A DNA stretch of 64,000 nucleotides from Streptomyces griseofuscus (GCF_014673495.1 NZ_CP051006.1:7129001-7193000), one strand, 5' to 3'. Numbered from the stretch's first letter, positions 1 through 7,899 are shown. Program-made: numbers and translations. The notes: a model not told the origin generated them from the sequence alone.

Positions 1-80
1 CCCAGCCCGTCCTGCTCGCGTTCGGCCTCGGACTGGCCGCCCGCCCGCACCTGCCCACGATCCGGCGGTGGGCGCGGTGA
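1..80 (+). CDS. 3' end of a small membrane protein (partial)
   Basis: The frame starting at base 3 is open from the window edge and ends with TGA at 78-80. The visible C-terminus is a hydrophobic stretch (LLAFGLGLAARP) followed by a basic tail (TIRRWAR). This looks like the end of a membrane protein of the kind that precedes traB in actinomycete integrative elements. The stop overlaps the GTG start of the next gene (GTGA), so the two are probably translationally coupled. Too little is visible to name a family. Confidence 0.5.
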   Translation, partial: QPVLLAFGLGLAARPHLPTIRRWAR

Positions 81-379
81 GCGACCTGGAGAAGGCTGCC
101 CGCGACGCGATCGAGGCCGCCGACAACAGCGAGATGGTCCAGCAGATCGCGGCGATTCTCGCCGCGCAGCAGCTGCTCGCCCAGCAGCAGCCGCAGGCGC
201 CGACCGCCCCGGCGCAGTCGTTCGACGCGAAGAAGTGGGTCGTGATCGGCGGAGTCGTCGTCTCGGTCGGCATGGCCGTCGCCGTGTTCGCCGTCGCTGT
301 CGCCATCGGCGCCGTATGCGCCACCGCTTGCCTGCTCATCCTCCGCGCCATGTGGCGCGACTACTTGAAGGGAAAGTGA
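77..379 (+). CDS. Small membrane protein of the transfer region
   Basis: About 100 residues. The N-terminal half is Ala/Gln-rich and probably helical (a QQLLAQQQPQ stretch). One long hydrophobic segment follows (KKWVVIGGVVVSVGMAVAVF through CLLILRAM), and the protein ends with a short basic tail. I chose the GTG at 77 over the one at 68 because it overlaps the preceding stop as GTGA. Small membrane proteins of this layout commonly sit beside TraB/FtsK genes of Streptomyces integrative elements and are thought to help plasmid spread (Spd-like). That role is inferred from position, not from a motif. Confidence 0.7.
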   Translation: MSDLEKAARDAIEAADNSEMVQQIAAILAAQQLLAQQQPQAPTAPAQSFDAKKWVVIGGVVVSVGMAVAVFAVAVAIGAVCATACLLILRAMWRDYLKGK

Positions 380-381
380 CC

Positions 382-603
382 ATGACCCGAGACGAGGCCC
401 TCACCGAGGCCACCACGGCCGCCGACAAGGCGCGCTACCTCGCGGCCGAGGCGCAGCGCGCGAGCACCATCCGTGACCTGCACAGCCAGACGCAGATGTA
501 CGCCGCGGCGTCCGGCGCGTGGGCGGACACCGCCCGCGTCTACATCGCCCTCGCCGCCGAACTGGCCGCCCAGCCGGTCACCGACGAGACGACGGAGGAC
601 TGA
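382..603 (+). CDS. Small helical hypothetical protein
   Basis: This is a 73-residue, Ala-rich, acidic-ended protein predicted to be almost entirely helical (EATTAADKARYLAAEAQRA), with no membrane segment or cysteine. It starts at ATG 382, two bases after the previous stop, with an AAGGGAAAG ribosome-binding site, and is followed three bases after its stop by the next gene. It belongs to the tight operon leading to traB. I do not recognise a function; similar small acidic proteins are common in these element regions. Confidence 0.65.
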   Translation: MTRDEALTEATTAADKARYLAAEAQRASTIRDLHSQTQMYAAASGAWADTARVYIALAAELAAQPVTDETTED

Positions 604-606
604 CCC

Positions 607-804
607 ATGGCCGCCACCGAACACGACCCGCACAACCTGCGCGAGTTGGCCGCGACCGTCGTCCTCGGCTACCGGATCGCCCGCAGGCAGGAGAAGGGCA
701 AGTCCACCAAGGCTCTGGAGAACCGCGCGGAGCGGATCCGCGAGGAGGCGCAGGACCGGGAAGACGCCCGCGCTGCCGCTCGCCGCAAGCAGAAGGGCAA
801 CTAG
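607..804 (+). CDS. Small basic hypothetical protein
   Basis: Sixty-five residues. An N-terminal helix (NLRELAATVVLGYRIARR) is followed by a strongly charged Lys/Arg/Glu-rich C-terminal helix (ENRAERIREEAQDREDARAA) that could be a coiled coil or bind nucleic acid. It lies three bases after the previous gene and directly before the Nudix gene, in the same small-protein block of the transfer operon. There is no recognised domain. The function is unknown. Confidence 0.65.
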   Translation: MAATEHDPHNLRELAATVVLGYRIARRQEKGKSTKALENRAERIREEAQDREDARAAARRKQKGN

Positions 805-824
805 CCATGGCAAAGGGAACTGAG

Positions 825-1244
825 ATGAGCGAGAAGGTCGAGACCATCCGCTACACCGCCGACGTGGTCGTCACCACGACCGACGGGTACGTCTTGCTGA
901 TCGAGCGCGGGTGGGACCCGCACAAGGGCTGCTGGGCGCTCCCCGGCGGGCACGTCGACCCCGGCGAGACCAGTCGGGCCGCCGCCGCCCGCGAGCTCGC
1001 CGAGGAGGCCGGCGTCTACGCGATCGAGGCGGAGCTGGAGCAGATCGGCGTCTGGGACGCGCCTGACCGTGACCCGAGGGGGCGGTACGTCACGGTCGCC
1101 TACCGCCTGGCCGTCCTGCCCAGCACACCCATCGAGGCAGGTGATGACGCGGCCACCGTCGAGTGGTGGCCCTTGAGCGATTTGCCGCCGCTCGCGTTCG
1201 ACCACGCCGACATCCTCGCCGCCGCAACCCGCAAGCAGCACTAG
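825..1244 (+). CDS. Nudix hydrolase
   Basis: The 139-residue protein carries a full Nudix box, GHVDPGETSRAAAARELAEE followed by AGV, matching Gx5Ex7REUxEExGU. Such enzymes hydrolyse nucleoside diphosphates linked to another moiety; the substrate cannot be told from sequence. The strand LLIERGWDPHKGCWALPGGH precedes the box as usual. I chose ATG 825 because AAAGGGA lies seven bases upstream; ATG 807 (six residues longer) is an alternative. It is transcribed with the transfer-region genes and is likely housekeeping or accessory cargo of the element. Confidence 0.85.
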   Translation: MSEKVETIRYTADVVVTTTDGYVLLIERGWDPHKGCWALPGGHVDPGETSRAAAARELAEEAGVYAIEAELEQIGVWDAPDRDPRGRYVTVAYRLAVLPSTPIEAGDDAATVEWWPLSDLPPLAFDHADILAAATRKQH

Positions 1245-1331
1245 GTACGCCACGGGGCGGCCGTCACCCCGCCAAGGAAGCCGGCCGCCCCGTGTCCCGG
1301 ACCGCCCAACAGAACGACCGGAGAGACCAGC

Positions 1332-3413
1332 ATGACGGACACGCTCATCCCCGCCTACACCGAGCCGACTGCCGCCCCGCCCGCCGAAGCGGACGCACCC
1401 GCCCCGCCTCCCGTTCCCGTGGACAACCCGAACCTGCCCGAGCCGGGGGTCACCAGCGAAAAGCGGCGCCCCGTCATCGCCCCCTGGCTACGGTCCCGCC
1501 GCGATCTGCTCGCCACCGTCGAACGCGCGGCAGGGCGCGCCGGCTACGCCACCGCCTACCACGGGCTCCGCGCCCCCTGGTACGCCGCACAGCTCACCCT
1601 CATGGCACCCCGCGGCGCCGCCCGCCTGGTCACCACGACCAACAGGTGGGTGTGGGACCGCGAGGCCGCCCCCCTGCGGGACTACACCGTGAGACAGGAA
1701 GACGTCGAGGAGTACATGCGCCTCGCCCGGCTCCGCGCCGGACGTATCCGCCTGCGCGGCCTGGTCACCGTCGTCGCCTGCGCGTTCGGCCTCAGCTTCG
1801 CCCTCTGGCTGTACGTCATGGCCCCCGCCTTCCTGTACGTGTTCGCGGCCGGCGGGGTGCTGACGATCGGCTACTTCGGCCAGCAGCCCGACGCCCCCGT
1901 CATCGGCCCGGCCGTGATGCGCACCGAGTTGCAGAAGCTCACCGGCACGATCGTCCTCCGCGCCCTGGACGCCATCGGCAACACGAAGATCTCCGCCGCC
2001 ATCAAGAAGGGCGGCGACATGAACGGCATGCGCTTCACCAGCGAGATCACCCGCGACGGCCCCGGCTACCGCGCCGACCTCGACCTGCCCTACGGCGTGG
2101 TGCCCGAGGACGTCATGGAGGAACGGCAGGCCCTCGCCTCCGGCCTGCGCCGCAAACTCGGCTGCGTCTGGCCGTCCGGCGACCCCGACGAGCACGAGGG
2201 CCGGCTGATCCTGTGGGTGGGCGACAAGCCCATGAACGAGACCAGCAAGCCGGCGTGGCCGCTGCTGAAGGAGGGCGAGGTCGACCTGTTCAAGCCCGTC
2301 GTGTTCGGCAACGACCAGCGCATGCGGGACATCATGGTCACCCTGATGTTCGCCTCCGTCGTCATCGGCTCCATCCCACGAATGGGCAAGACGTTCCTGC
2401 TCCGCCTGCTGCTGCTCATCGCCGCCCTCGACCCGCGCGCACAGCTCATGGCGTTCGACTTCAAGGGCACCGGCGACCTCGGCCCGCTGGAGCCCGTCTG
2501 CCACCGCTACCGGTCCGGCGAGGAAGACGAGGATCTCCTCTACGTGGTCAACGCGATGCGGGAGCTGAAGGACGAACTGCGGCGCCGCGCCAAGGTGATC
2601 CGGAGCCTGCCCAAGGCGCGCTGCCCCGAGTCGAAGGTCACCCCGGCTCTGGCCAGCGACAAGAGCCTCGGCCTGCACCCGATCATCGTCGGCTTCGACG
2701 AGTGCCAAGTCCCCTTCGAACACGAGAAGTACGGCGCCGAGCTGGAGTCCATCTGCACGGACATCACCAAACGCGGCCCGGCCCTCGGCATCGTCGGCAT
2801 CTTCGCCACCCAGCGGCCCGACGCCAAGAGCCTCCCGCCGGGCATCTCGGCCAACGCCGTGCTGCGGTTCTGCCTGAAGGTGATGGGCCACACCGCGAAC
2901 GACATGGTCCTCGGGACCGGCGCGTACAAGGCCGGCATCCGCGCGACGATGTTCTCCCGCTCCGACCGCGGTATCTGCTGGATGTCCGGTGAGGGCGATG
3001 ATCCGCTCATCGTGGCCTCGGCGTTCGTGGACGGGCCGGCCGCCGAGCAGGTAGTCGACCGCGCCCGCCAGCTGCGCGAGGCGTACGGCAATATCACCGG
3101 CCACGCCATCGGCGAGGGCCCCGCAGAGACCTCTGGCATGGATCTCCTCGGCGACATCCTGAAGGTGGTCGGCGCCGACGAAGACCAGGTGTGGAACGAG
3201 CGGATCGCCGCCCGGCTCACCGAGCTGCGGCCCGACGTGTACGCGGGCTGGACGGGCGAGAACGTCACGTCCGCACTCAAGCCGTGGGGCGTGAGGACGG
3301 CTCAGGTGTGGGGCACCACCGACGACGGCGAGGGCAAGAACCGGCGCGGCATCAAACGCGCCGACGTGGTCGCCGCCATCACCCGACGTGACGCCGACAG
3401 GGCCGCCGCCTGA
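1332..3413 (+). CDS. FtsK/SpoIIIE-type DNA translocase (TraB-like transfer protein)
   Basis: This 693-residue membrane-anchored ATPase is of the FtsK/SpoIIIE/TraB class, which in actinomycete integrative and conjugative elements pumps double-stranded DNA between mycelial cells. Residues 1-50 are Pro/Ala-rich. Two adjacent membrane segments lie at about 142-184. The Walker A-like loop is IGSIPRMGKT (about 345-354) and Walker B is IIVGFDECQ (about 451-459). An ATQRPDAKSLP segment downstream is typical of the FtsK motor. GGAGAG precedes the ATG at good spacing. The gene is followed directly by a CTAG-rich repeat block that may be its DNA target. I see no winged-helix FtsK gamma domain that I can name, but the C-terminal 80 residues (LTELRPDVYAGWTGENVTSA) could be the helix-turn-helix DNA reader. 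Confidence 0.9.
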   Translation: MTDTLIPAYTEPTAAPPAEADAPAPPPVPVDNPNLPEPGVTSEKRRPVIAPWLRSRRDLLATVERAAGRAGYATAYHGLRAPWYAAQLTLMAPRGAARLVTTTNRWVWDREAAPLRDYTVRQEDVEEYMRLARLRAGRIRLRGLVTVVACAFGLSFALWLYVMAPAFLYVFAAGGVLTIGYFGQQPDAPVIGPAVMRTELQKLTGTIVLRALDAIGNTKISAAIKKGGDMNGMRFTSEITRDGPGYRADLDLPYGVVPEDVMEERQALASGLRRKLGCVWPSGDPDEHEGRLILWVGDKPMNETSKPAWPLLKEGEVDLFKPVVFGNDQRMRDIMVTLMFASVVIGSIPRMGKTFLLRLLLLIAALDPRAQLMAFDFKGTGDLGPLEPVCHRYRSGEEDEDLLYVVNAMRELKDELRRRAKVIRSLPKARCPESKVTPALASDKSLGLHPIIVGFDECQVPFEHEKYGAELESICTDITKRGPALGIVGIFATQRPDAKSLPPGISANAVLRFCLKVMGHTANDMVLGTGAYKAGIRATMFSRSDRGICWMSGEGDDPLIVASAFVDGPAAEQVVDRARQLREAYGNITGHAIGEGPAETSGMDLLGDILKVVGADEDQVWNERIAARLTELRPDVYAGWTGENVTSALKPWGVRTAQVWGTTDDGEGKNRRGIKRADVVAAITRRDADRAAA

Positions 3414-3425
3414 CCTCGCCCACCC

Positions 3426-3510
3426 GCTAGACCTAGCACCCCGCCCTGCTAGGTCTAGCACCCCCGCTAGCAGCAGAACCGCCCTCTGACCTGCCAGCTA
3501 GCGCCTAGCA
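3426..3510 (+). repeat. CTAG-rich repeat block 3' of traB (candidate transfer locus)
   Basis: Seven CTAG tetramers occur between 3427 and 3508; CTAG is very rare in Streptomyces DNA. The first four form a perfect 13-bp inverted repeat, GCTAGACCTAGCA at 3426-3438 and its complement at 3447-3459, with an 8-nt loop. The rest form direct repeats: CTAGCACCCC at 3433 and 3455, and CTAGCAGCAGA at 3467 and 3505. No T-run follows, so a plain terminator is unlikely. In pSVH1 and pIJ101-type plasmids TraB recognises short repeats in the clt locus near traB. By position this block is a candidate equivalent. Confidence 0.5.
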
Positions 3511-3562
3511 GCAGAGGCGCCGGAAACGGGAAACACCCAGGAACCGAAGGAGAGAGGCACCC

Positions 3563-3787
3563 ATGCTGGTCGCTATGGCTACGGTCCTGCTCGGGTTCGG
3601 CGGCTACGCCGTGTTGTGCGCCGTGAAGCCGTTCGGCCCGTGCCGCCGATGCCGAGGCACGGGGGAGATCGAACGGTTTGGGAAGCCGCGGTCGTGCCCA
3701 CGCTGCCACGGACGGCGCCACCGCCTCCGTACCGGTCGACGCGCCCACAACGCCTGGCGTCGCACGCATGAGGCGGGCAGCCGCTGA
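3563..3787 (+). CDS. Small membrane-anchored zinc-finger protein (DnaJ-like CxxCxG motifs)
   Basis: Seventy-four residues. A single N-terminal hydrophobic helix (VAMATVLLGFGGYAVLCAV) is followed by two CxxCxG-type knuckles, CRRCRGTG and CPRCHGRR, as in the zinc-binding domain of DnaJ, and a very basic Arg/His-rich tail. It probably binds one zinc ion and may contact DNA or a protein partner at the membrane. GGAGAGAGG precedes the ATG. Small proteins of this type are frequent directly downstream of traB in Streptomyces elements. The role is unknown. Confidence 0.75.
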   Translation: MLVAMATVLLGFGGYAVLCAVKPFGPCRRCRGTGEIERFGKPRSCPRCHGRRHRLRTGRRAHNAWRRTHEAGSR

Positions 3788-3887
3788 CCTCGGTCGGCGA
3801 CACACCGAACAGAGCTGGAGTCTCGCGCTGTCCAGGCACCATGCCGTGCACTAAGGGGTGAAAGCCCTAGACCTCATGGAGGCACGC

Positions 3888-4022
3888 ATGTCCGATCCCA
3901 CCTATCACGCCTGCGCGTGCGGCGGCACGCTCGTCGTCATCCCCGCTCGCTCTGGCGTCGACGCCAAGACCACCCACCGCGACGCCGACGGCAACGAAGC
4001 GCCCTGCCCGAACGACTACTGA
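3888..4022 (+). CDS. 44-residue hypothetical protein with cysteine pairs
   Basis: The short gene starts at ATG 3888 with GGAGG five bases upstream and ends at TGA 4022. The product has CACACGGTLVV near the N-terminus and CPNDY at the C-terminus, giving three or four cysteines and a histidine that could bind a metal. Codon third positions are GC-rich as in real genes, and a strong hairpin terminator follows 35 bases later. I do not recognise the family. Confidence 0.55.
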   Translation: MSDPTYHACACGGTLVVIPARSGVDAKTTHRDADGNEAPCPNDY

Positions 4023-4056
4023 CGGCGCCAGCCTGACATCCGGCGCACTCATGATC

Positions 4057-4098
4057 GCGGCCCCGTTCCTCCCTGTCGCGGGGGAGCGGGGCCGCTTT
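4057..4098 (+). terminator. Rho-independent-type terminator ending the transfer operon
   Basis: GCGGCCCCG at 4057-4065 pairs with CGGGGCCGC at 4087-4095, and the second arm is followed by TTTCG. It lies just after the 44-residue gene and before a gene with its own leader. Confidence 0.65.
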
Positions 4099-4240
4099 CG
4101 TCGGGATGGGGATCGGCGCGACTCCCACATGGCCGCGCGCAGCCAGTGAGGGGAAGCCCGGGCGAGTAGCTCGTCAGCCGCTCCTCCGCGACATCGGGTT
4201 CCCCGACCTGCACCCGAAAGGAGCGTCATACTCTGCGTGC

Positions 4241-4816
4241 ATGAGTGCGATCAACTGGGGAGACGTTCCGACCTGGCTCGGGACCATATTCGCCGCCGCT
4301 GCGGCCGGCGCCGCCGTCTGGACTCTGAAGAGTCAACGCGATCAGATCGGTGAGCAACGCAGCTTCATCGCAGAGCAGTCAGCAAACCTTCAGCTAGAGC
4401 GGCAGCAGCTGATGGCCGAGCTCCATGACCGCCGAAGCACTCAGGCCAGGCGAGTTCGGCTAATCCGCACTGCCGGCGGAGCAGAACTCGACCCGGAAAC
4501 CGGTCAGCTGGCCGGCGCCGATCACTGGACCGTCATCGTGCGTAACGACAGCGATGCCCCTGTGTACGACCTGACAATGACCTTCGCTGGTGAGCCAGCG
4601 CGATGGGTGGAGACGAACGAGCGCACTGGCGGGGGCGCCGTTGCCGTTCTGGGCAGGGGGCAACAGGCCGTCTTCACTTCTCCCTTCTTCGTGGACACGT
4701 TGCTGATGCGCGCCAGGCCAGTGACTCGGTTTAGGGACGCAGAGGGCGTGTGGTGGCAACTGCTTCACGATGAGCAGCTCACGGAGACTTCGCCCCCTGC
4801 ACAGGGAGAGGCGTGA
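4241..4816 (+). CDS. Single-pass membrane protein with coiled coil, unknown function
   Basis: The product is 191 residues. An N-terminal membrane helix (WLGTIFAAAAAGAAVWTL, about residues 11-28) is followed by a coiled coil of about 45 residues (KSQRDQIGEQRSFIAEQ onward) and a C-terminal beta-rich domain (WTVIVRNDSDAPVYDLTMTF) of the type found in many actinobacterial membrane-associated cargo proteins. I chose ATG 4241; AAAGGAG lies 17 bases upstream, farther than ideal, so the exact start is uncertain. It stands alone between the transfer operon and a convergent gene. No catalytic motif is visible. Confidence 0.7.
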   Translation: MSAINWGDVPTWLGTIFAAAAAGAAVWTLKSQRDQIGEQRSFIAEQSANLQLERQQLMAELHDRRSTQARRVRLIRTAGGAELDPETGQLAGADHWTVIVRNDSDAPVYDLTMTFAGEPARWVETNERTGGGAVAVLGRGQQAVFTSPFFVDTLLMRARPVTRFRDAEGVWWQLLHDEQLTETSPPAQGEA

Positions 4817-4880
4817 GGTCTCTCTGAGAGGCCGACGGCGCCCGTGCTGCCGGGCTGGGGCACAGGTGTGTCGGCGTCTT

Positions 4881-5369
4881 CTATTCGGCAGGCTGCGGGC
4901 CCATCCGGCTGGCGATGCGGGCGGCCTCCTCTGGGGTCACCAGCTGCACCTTCCGCCGGAAAGCACCTTTCATCACGAAGAAGCCCGAGAACTTCCCGTG
5001 CGGACCGATCTCGCGGCACTCATACAGGCCGGCTCCGGGCAGAGGCCAGCCGTAGGGGGCGGTGCGGCCGCGATTGAGGAAGGTGCGCGCGTACATGTAC
5101 TGCTCGTTCGTGCCACGAATCTTTGCCACCCAGCCACCCACGGCATCGCAGATGAGCCGCTGAGGTGTGATCGATACGCCAGGAAACACCGTGGCGGGGT
5201 CAGCGGTCGCGATGTTGACGGGGATGTCTAGCGCCGTCGTTGACGCGGCCTTCTGCTCTGGGGTGGCGTGGAGCTCGCAGACGCCAGGGTGAGCGCCGAG
5301 TCCGTACCAGACCATCAGATGCTTGCGACAGCGAGCCCCCTTGGCTGTCCTAGCCGTGCACTGGTTCAC
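4881..5369 (-). CDS. Hypothetical protein with N-terminal Cys/His cluster
   Basis: The product is 162 residues. The first 35 residues contain CTARTAKGARCRKH and later CELH, a likely small zinc site. The rest is a mixed alpha/beta region with aromatic residues (GTNEQYMYARTFLNRGR, PLPGAGLYECREIGPHGKFS). It is on the opposite strand to its neighbours and convergent with the membrane protein upstream. It looks like element cargo. I do not recognise the family or see catalytic residues. Confidence 0.6.
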   Translation of the reverse strand: MNQCTARTAKGARCRKHLMVWYGLGAHPGVCELHATPEQKAASTTALDIPVNIATADPATVFPGVSITPQRLICDAVGGWVAKIRGTNEQYMYARTFLNRGRTAPYGWPLPGAGLYECREIGPHGKFSGFFVMKGAFRRKVQLVTPEEAARIASRMGPQPAE

Positions 5370-5515
5370 GTGCCCCCCTCAGTCATGGGCAGCATTCTGG
5401 CAGCGTCCGTCGTACGCGATCGCCCTACCGGCGTCACGAGATGGACACGGTGCCCACACATCCCTCTCACGGCATGCAAGATGCCCTTCCGGAATCAACT
5501 TGCTATGGGGGGACG

Positions 5516-6091
5516 ATGCGTACTCGAACTGCTGGGCTTGTCAGCACTCTGATCATTGCCGGCGGTGCCACTGCTTGCAGTGGTGGCAACGCCAAGCCGT
5601 CGCCGACAGTGACAGTCACCAAGACAGTCGCTGCTCCCACTAGCCCGAAGGGTGCGACGGCCAGCAACGGCGTGCTCTCCATGGGCGCAAAGAAGGTGAT
5701 CAACGACGGCGCCAACGATGTGCACCTCGTCATCCAAGCTGCGGAATACGAGCAGCCGTACAAGGGGCCGCAGCCGCAGAAGCCGGAGGATTTCCAGGGC
5801 GGTGACGTCTGGGCCACGATCTATGTCAAGGTCTGCAATCTCAGCGGACCCGACATCAGCGTCAGCCAAACTCCCTGGTCGCTGGAGTATGCAGACGGCA
5901 CGAGCATCGAGGTCACCGGCAGCACCGGTGGAGATATGCCGAAGCCGGAGTTCCCCATGGACAGGGCGGTCGAGGCCGGCCGGTGCGCGGCTGGCCTGAT
6001 CGCTTACCCCGTGCCGAGCGATAAGAAGCCTGAGCGGGTCGTGTATGCGCCGGACGGTCTCGACCCGGTCGAATGGGCCGCGGACAAGTAG
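5516..6091 (+). CDS. Putative lipoprotein
   Basis: The product is 191 residues. It begins with a lipoprotein signal: MRTRTAGLVSTLIIAGG then ATAC, so Cys21 would be lipidated. A Ser/Thr/Val/Lys-rich linker (PSPTVTVTKTVAAPTSP) follows, then a beta-rich extracellular domain (VWATIYVKVCNLSGPDISVS) like the DUF4352-type immunoglobulin-fold domains of surface proteins. Its ATG has GGGGGGACG directly upstream. It is probably exported and anchored on the outer face of the membrane. Its role in the element is unknown; a function in surface exclusion or mating would be speculation. Confidence 0.75.
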   Translation: MRTRTAGLVSTLIIAGGATACSGGNAKPSPTVTVTKTVAAPTSPKGATASNGVLSMGAKKVINDGANDVHLVIQAAEYEQPYKGPQPQKPEDFQGGDVWATIYVKVCNLSGPDISVSQTPWSLEYADGTSIEVTGSTGGDMPKPEFPMDRAVEAGRCAAGLIAYPVPSDKKPERVVYAPDGLDPVEWAADK

Positions 6092-6167
6092 GCGTGCGCT
6101 GTGCCCAGTCATTACCCTGACCGGGCACCCAATTGCGCGCAACCGGCTGCGCGTCCACGGCCTGATC

Positions 6168-6187
6168 GCACAATCCTCCGCAATCTG
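6168..6187. promoter_or_regulatory. Shared CAATC direct-repeat motif, copy 1
   Basis: The 20-mer GCACAATCCTCCGCAATCTG lies 63 bases before the 69-residue gene. It matches a second copy at 7880-7899 at 17 of 20 positions. Each copy is a tandem of two CAATC units spaced ten bases apart. It could be the operator of the XRE protein encoded between the two copies. Confidence 0.45.
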
Positions 6188-6250
6188 GCTGCGCGCTCTC
6201 GCTATCCGCCGCATCCTGGAGACACACCCACGGCGCGAGAGGGAGAAGCC

Positions 6251-6460
6251 ATGGCCATGCAACTTCGCATGCTCGGCACCACCAGTGACGACGGAAAGTG
6301 CCCCACTCTGTACGAGGACGCCACCACCGGGGACATCGTCGTGCAGGGATACGCCGTCAGCGCCCCCGAGGACGTCGCCCAGATCCAGAACGTCCTCCCG
6401 GGCGAGTCGTTCGTCCGCATCCCGCGCGAGCTGCTCACTCGCTTCGCGCCCACGGAGTAA
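6251..6460 (+). CDS. Small protein of the DUF6879/XRE cassette
   Basis: Sixty-nine residues, starting at ATG 6251 with GAGGGAGAAG upstream. It contains CPTLYEDATTGDIVVQGYAV and ends with an IPRELLTRF motif. Small proteins of this look regularly precede a DUF6879 protein and an XRE/DUF5753 regulator in Streptomyces, as they do here, so the three probably form one regulatory or signalling unit. The next gene starts six bases after the stop. The molecular function is unknown. Confidence 0.7.
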   Translation: MAMQLRMLGTTSDDGKCPTLYEDATTGDIVVQGYAVSAPEDVAQIQNVLPGESFVRIPRELLTRFAPTE

Positions 6461-6465
6461 GCAGC

Positions 6466-7002
6466 GTGCCAGAGTTCATCAACGACGACACCTTTGGCTC
6501 GTACTTCGAGACCTTCCAACACACGGCCTGGCGACTGGAGACGCGCCGCGGGTACAACTCCGACCGGGCTGGCGAGAAATATCGCCAGTTCATGGAGACT
6601 GGGACGGTACCGAATGATCTGCACCGTCCCTGGTGCGCAAACGTCACCGCGCAGACGGCACAGGGCAAGCGGATCGAGCGCGTACGGATCATGGATCGTC
6701 CACCTACCTCGGAGCAGTTGTTCCTGCTCGCCAGCGCCGCCAGCAACAGCGAGGCCGGCGAAGACATCCGAAACCTGTGGCGCCCGGACGCCGAGAAGCT
6801 GCGGCTGCCCGCTGTCGACTTCTGGCTGTTCGACTCGCGCCGGGCCTTGGTGCTGCACTTCGACAGTGCCGACGAGTATCTCGGTGCGGAACTCGTGGAC
6901 GACCCGGTCCGCATCGTGGGGTTCTGCCAGATCAGGGATGCCGCCTGGCATTACGCAACCCCTCGTGAAGAGTTCGTGGCGCAGGTAGCTTCGACTGTGT
7001 GA
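6466..7002 (+). CDS. DUF6879-type protein
   Basis: The product is 178 residues with the typical layout of this actinobacterial family: FGSYFETFQHTAWRLETRRGY near the N-terminus, EQLFLLASAASNSEAGEDIR in the middle, and a C-terminal DFWLFDSRRALVLHFD strand. The GTG start at 6466 follows the previous stop closely, and the final TGA overlaps the GTG start of the XRE regulator. The family is nearly always paired with XRE/DUF5753 proteins, suggesting that it is a partner or antagonist of that regulator. This is inference from gene pairing. Confidence 0.75.
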   Translation: MPEFINDDTFGSYFETFQHTAWRLETRRGYNSDRAGEKYRQFMETGTVPNDLHRPWCANVTAQTAQGKRIERVRIMDRPPTSEQLFLLASAASNSEAGEDIRNLWRPDAEKLRLPAVDFWLFDSRRALVLHFDSADEYLGAELVDDPVRIVGFCQIRDAAWHYATPREEFVAQVASTV

Positions 7003-7850
7003 GCACTGACTACCAGCAGGCCCGTGAGGCGCTCGGTGCGCGGCTGCGCGAGCTGCGTACCGAGGCCAGCCTGAATGGCAAGGAGTTCGCCGAGCGGCTC
7101 GGCTGGCAGCGCTCGAAGGTCAGCCGTCTTGAGACCGGCAAGCAGACTGCGACGGATGCTGACGTCGAGGCGTGGGCTCGCGCGGCCGAGCAGCCGGCCG
7201 TGAGTGCCGAGCTACAGCGCGCCGTCCATGCGATGGCGCGACTGGAGACGGTGCACCGCAGCTGGAAGCGGCAGCTGGCCGCCGGTCACCGGGCCGTGCA
7301 GGAAGGCCATGCCGTCCAAGAAGCGCAGGCCGAAACGATCCATATCTTCGAGTCCGGCATCGTCCCGGGCATCTTCCAAACGCCGGATTACGCGCGCGGC
7401 GTCCTCACAGATGTCTCCAACCGGCTCGGTACGCCCCGGGACATCGAGGAAGGCGTACGCGCCCGCATGAAGCGCCAAGAGGCCGTGTACGAGCCCGGAC
7501 GCCACTTCTACGTGCTGGTTTGGGAAGCAGCCTTGCACGTTGTGCGATGCGCTCCCGAGGCCATGGCTGCACAACTCAACCGGATCAGTGGGTTCATCGG
7601 TCTGGACACCGTGAGTCTTGGCATCATCCCGCTCGGCGCCCGCACGCCGTTCTCCCCGAAGCACGGGTTCTGGATCATTGACGAGCGGCTTGTCGTCGCC
7701 GACACCTGGAACGCCGAGCTATGGCTGGACGGCACGGACGACGTTGCCCACTACCGCAAGCTCTGGTCCCTGATGCAGGAGTCCGCCGTCTTCGACCACC
7801 AGGCCCACCGTCTGATCGCCCGTGCAAGGGCTAGCCTCACCCTCTCGTGA
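6999..7850 (+). CDS. XRE-family regulator with DUF5753 domain
   Basis: The product is 283 residues. An N-terminal helix-turn-helix of the XRE/Cro type (about residues 8-62: LRELRTEASLNGKEFAERLG, then WQRSKVSRLETGKQ) is joined to the DUF5753 sensor-like domain, recognisable by ESGIVPGIFQTPDYARGVL and the later FWIIDERLVVADTWNAELW. Such proteins regulate adjacent small genes in Streptomyces. The GTG start overlaps the DUF6879 stop (GTGA). Two nearly identical CAATC-repeat motifs flank the cassette at 6168 and 7880 and are candidate binding sites. Confidence 0.85.
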   Translation: MSTDYQQAREALGARLRELRTEASLNGKEFAERLGWQRSKVSRLETGKQTATDADVEAWARAAEQPAVSAELQRAVHAMARLETVHRSWKRQLAAGHRAVQEGHAVQEAQAETIHIFESGIVPGIFQTPDYARGVLTDVSNRLGTPRDIEEGVRARMKRQEAVYEPGRHFYVLVWEAALHVVRCAPEAMAAQLNRISGFIGLDTVSLGIIPLGARTPFSPKHGFWIIDERLVVADTWNAELWLDGTDDVAHYRKLWSLMQESAVFDHQAHRLIARARASLTLS

Positions 7851-7879
7851 GCAATCCTCGGCAACGCTCGTGGCGGCGT

Positions 7880-7899
7880 GCGCAATCCCGCGCAATCTG
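7880..7899. promoter_or_regulatory. Shared CAATC direct-repeat motif, copy 2
   Basis: GCGCAATCCCGCGCAATCTG is an exact 10-bp tandem of GCGCAATC units and nearly repeats the motif at 6168-6187. Further GCAATC units lie at about 7852 and 7911. The cluster sits 38 bases before the start of the cargo operon at 7937. Confidence 0.5.

Noticed and set aside
4106..4240. N-terminal extension of the membrane protein at 4241
   Set aside because: The extra 45 residues run through a terminator-like region and look non-coding; the membrane helix begins properly from ATG 4241.
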